From contig CAJOPO010000483.1 in assembly GCA_905236315.1 (NCBI GenBank), positions 1 through 6,374 of the forward strand: a DNA stretch of 6,374 nucleotides. The letters run 5' to 3'. Below are positions 4,846 through 6,374 of this stretch, one piece after another (positions within the stretch are counted from its first letter, which is position 1; each line of letters begins with the position of its first letter). Source of the DNA: an uncultured Treponema sp. (lineage in GTDB: Bacteria > Spirochaetota > Spirochaetia > Treponematales > Treponemataceae). The notes beneath the pieces were generated by a model. The model saw only the letters and a list, made by a program, of their open reading frames with translations, did not search any database and was not told the DNA's origin. A program made the translations under genes and the position numbers.

Positions 4846-6374
4846 ATGACTTATATTCAGCAACTAGATGAAACAGACTGCGGTGCAGCCTGCCTTGCAA
4901 TGATAGCCTCTCACTATAAACTAAGAAAATCTGTTACTTCCATAAGAGAAATTGCAGGTACAGATAAAAATGGTACAAACCTTGCAGGCATGGTACAGGC
5001 TGCACAAAGGCTAGGTTTTTCAGCTCATGCCTTAAAAGGAACAAAAGAAGCCCTTTCAACAGATTTAGTTTTTCCTTTTATAGCACATCTTGCTGTTAAG
5101 CACTATGAAAACACTCTGTTACACTATGTTGTTGTAAGTCGTATACATAATAATAAAATATATATCTATGACCCAGATTCTTCAAAAGGACGCTATTCAT
5201 TAAGCATTGAAGAATTTACACAAATGTGGACAGGCTACGTTATCTTTTTAACGCCTGACAATAATTTTAATATAGAAAAAGATAATTCTTTAGAAAATAA
5301 TAAAAACTTTTTATTTAAATTTATTCCCCTATTAAAGCCTCATAAATCTACACTCATTATGGCATGTACGGCATCAGCCCTGCTCATAGTGTTTGGAATA
5401 TTGTCTACATTATACACAAGATATATTGTAGACGAAATTATTTTCTCTCAAGCAAAATTCACTCTTGCAACATTATCTATAGGTATGCTAGTGGTTGTTG
5501 TTATACAAGCCATATTAGGAGCAGTGAGAAAAATATTACTTATGCATTTTTCTTTTAAAATAGACACTAATCTTACCTATTCATATTTTGCCCATATATT
5601 TAAACTTCCTATGTCTTTTTTTGATTCTAGAAAAACTGGCGAAATTATTTCTCGTATGCAAGATATAAATAAAATTCAGCATATACTCTCTCAGGTTGTA
5701 GTTTCTGTGGTTATGGATAGCGTTATGATTTTAATAGTGGCTCCTGTTCTTTATGCTACTAACCATACACTATTTATAATAGTTTTATTCACACTTCCCT
5801 TCTCTTCTGCCATTTTATTTTTATTTTCTAAATTATACAAAAAGCAGTATAACAAACTTATGGCACAAGCTTCTGATTTGCAGTCATATCTAGTAGAATC
5901 TGTAAATGGAGCGGCTACAATAAAAGCTATGTGTGCAGAAAAAACTACACTAAACAATTTTGAAAAATATCAAATGAGAACAGTAAACACATCTTGGGCT
6001 GCTAATAAATTACAAGTATTCCAAGAAATGTTTTCTGAACTTATTAAACAATTAAGTAATATCATTCTCTTTTGGGTAGGAAGTTATTTAGTTATAAAAG
6101 GAAATATGAGTATAGGCACCTTAATTAGCTTTACAGCCCTTGCAGGATATTTCATTAATCCAATAGAACGGATTATCAATTTGCAATCAGAACTTCAAAG
6201 TGCATTTGTAGCAGCAAGACGTTTAGGAGAAATACTAGAACTTAACACAGAACAATCCAAAGAAGAAAAATATTTATGTCCACAAAAACTATATGGTAAT
6301 ATTGAATTTCGTAATGTTGCATTTAATTACGGTACAAGAGAACAAGTATATAGAGATTTAAGTTTTATTATAAA
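4846..6374 (+). CDS. Peptidase-containing ABC exporter (C39, ComA/MesD-like), cut by window end
   Basis: This protein cleaves double-glycine leaders in the cytoplasm and exports the cores, so its likely substrates are the two peptides at 2012-2327 and its partner the HlyD adaptor. The 509 visible residues begin with a C39 peptidase domain: Gln6, catalytic Cys12 (DETDCGAAC), His93 (LLHYVVV) and Asp109 (YDPDSSKG), so the triad is complete. The exporter membrane domain follows, with helices at about 168-190, 205-227, 283-330 and 402-442, and with LPMSFFDSRKTGEIISRMQD and the INPIERIINLQSELQSA stretch shared with ComA-type transporters. The nucleotide-binding domain begins at about 484 (GNIEFRNVAFNYG). 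The window stops before the Walker A motif; nothing suggests the gene itself is broken. AGAGGG (4833-4838) lies 7 nt before the ATG. Confidence 0.95.
   Translation, partial: MTYIQQLDETDCGAACLAMIASHYKLRKSVTSIREIAGTDKNGTNLAGMVQAAQRLGFSAHALKGTKEALSTDLVFPFIAHLAVKHYENTLLHYVVVSRIHNNKIYIYDPDSSKGRYSLSIEEFTQMWTGYVIFLTPDNNFNIEKDNSLENNKNFLFKFIPLLKPHKSTLIMACTASALLIVFGILSTLYTRYIVDEIIFSQAKFTLATLSIGMLVVVVIQAILGAVRKILLMHFSFKIDTNLTYSYFAHIFKLPMSFFDSRKTGEIISRMQDINKIQHILSQVVVSVVMDSVMILIVAPVLYATNHTLFIIVLFTLPFSSAILFLFSKLYKKQYNKLMAQASDLQSYLVESVNGAATIKAMCAEKTTLNNFEKYQMRTVNTSWAANKLQVFQEMFSELIKQLSNIILFWVGSYLVIKGNMSIGTLISFTALAGYFINPIERIINLQSELQSAFVAARRLGEILELNTEQSKEEKYLCPQKLYGNIEFRNVAFNYGTREQVYRDLSFII

Noticed and set aside
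5364..5558. Plus-strand open frame of 64 codons inside the ABC transporter
   Set aside because: It overlaps the membrane domain of the transporter in another frame and lacks a ribosome site.
5751..5957. Minus-strand open frame of 68 codons inside the ABC transporter
   Set aside because: It is antisense to the transporter, with no ribosome site and no recognisable features.

Overview
The window holds a compact peptide-export locus of the bacteriocin or secreted-signal type, built as two divergent transcription units around an AT-rich control region at about 2328-2702. The DNA is strongly AT-rich, roughly 30% G+C by eye. The ComA/MesD-like style of the peptidase-ABC exporter and the XRE-plus-TPR regulators suggest a low-GC Bacillota-like host. 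HlyD-type adaptors of this kind also occur in other phyla such as spirochaetes, so the taxon is not settled.

Minus-strand unit (2327 down to 226): two small peptide genes in tandem, a signal-peptide-bearing membrane protein of unknown function, and an HlyD-family adaptor. The second peptide gene (2012-2155) is not a long ORF and was found by reading the strand. Both peptides carry double-glycine leaders with matching recognition positions (F-15, V-12, E-8, L/M-7, V-4, GG). Both predicted cores are exactly 29 residues, with a lone Cys at core position 7 and a tandem GxxxGxxxG. This looks like a two-peptide (class IIb-like) bacteriocin, although a signalling role is not excluded.

Plus-strand unit (2703 to the right edge): two related HTH+TPR regulators of 304 and 303 aa that resemble the RRNPP peptide-sensing type, a 71-aa lipoprotein with a CxxC, and a peptidase-containing ABC transporter (C39 peptidase, membrane domain, start of the nucleotide-binding domain). 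The transporter is cut by the window end just before its Walker A motif.

The main non-coding signal is a repeated DNA box, TTTTCCTAAAACGTT, extended to TTTTCCTAAAACGTTGTGG at two sites. Exact copies lie upstream of the peptide operon (minus strand), across the stop codon of regulator 1, and at the very end of regulator 2, where it faces the lipoprotein/transporter genes. A degenerate copy lies upstream of regulator 1. In the two 19-nt copies the box is followed by exactly 20 nt and then a -10-like hexamer, one driving the peptides and adaptor and the other the lipoprotein and exporter. The copies in the two regulator genes are read in different frames, so selection appears to act on the DNA rather than on the protein. 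The working model is that one or both regulators bind this box and switch on both arms together, possibly in response to a peptide. An 18-bp perfect palindrome at the predicted peptide-operon start site may add a second layer of control.

The left 225 nt hold no convincing gene, but they contain several inverted repeats and a somewhat higher G+C content (about 40% over the first 140 nt).
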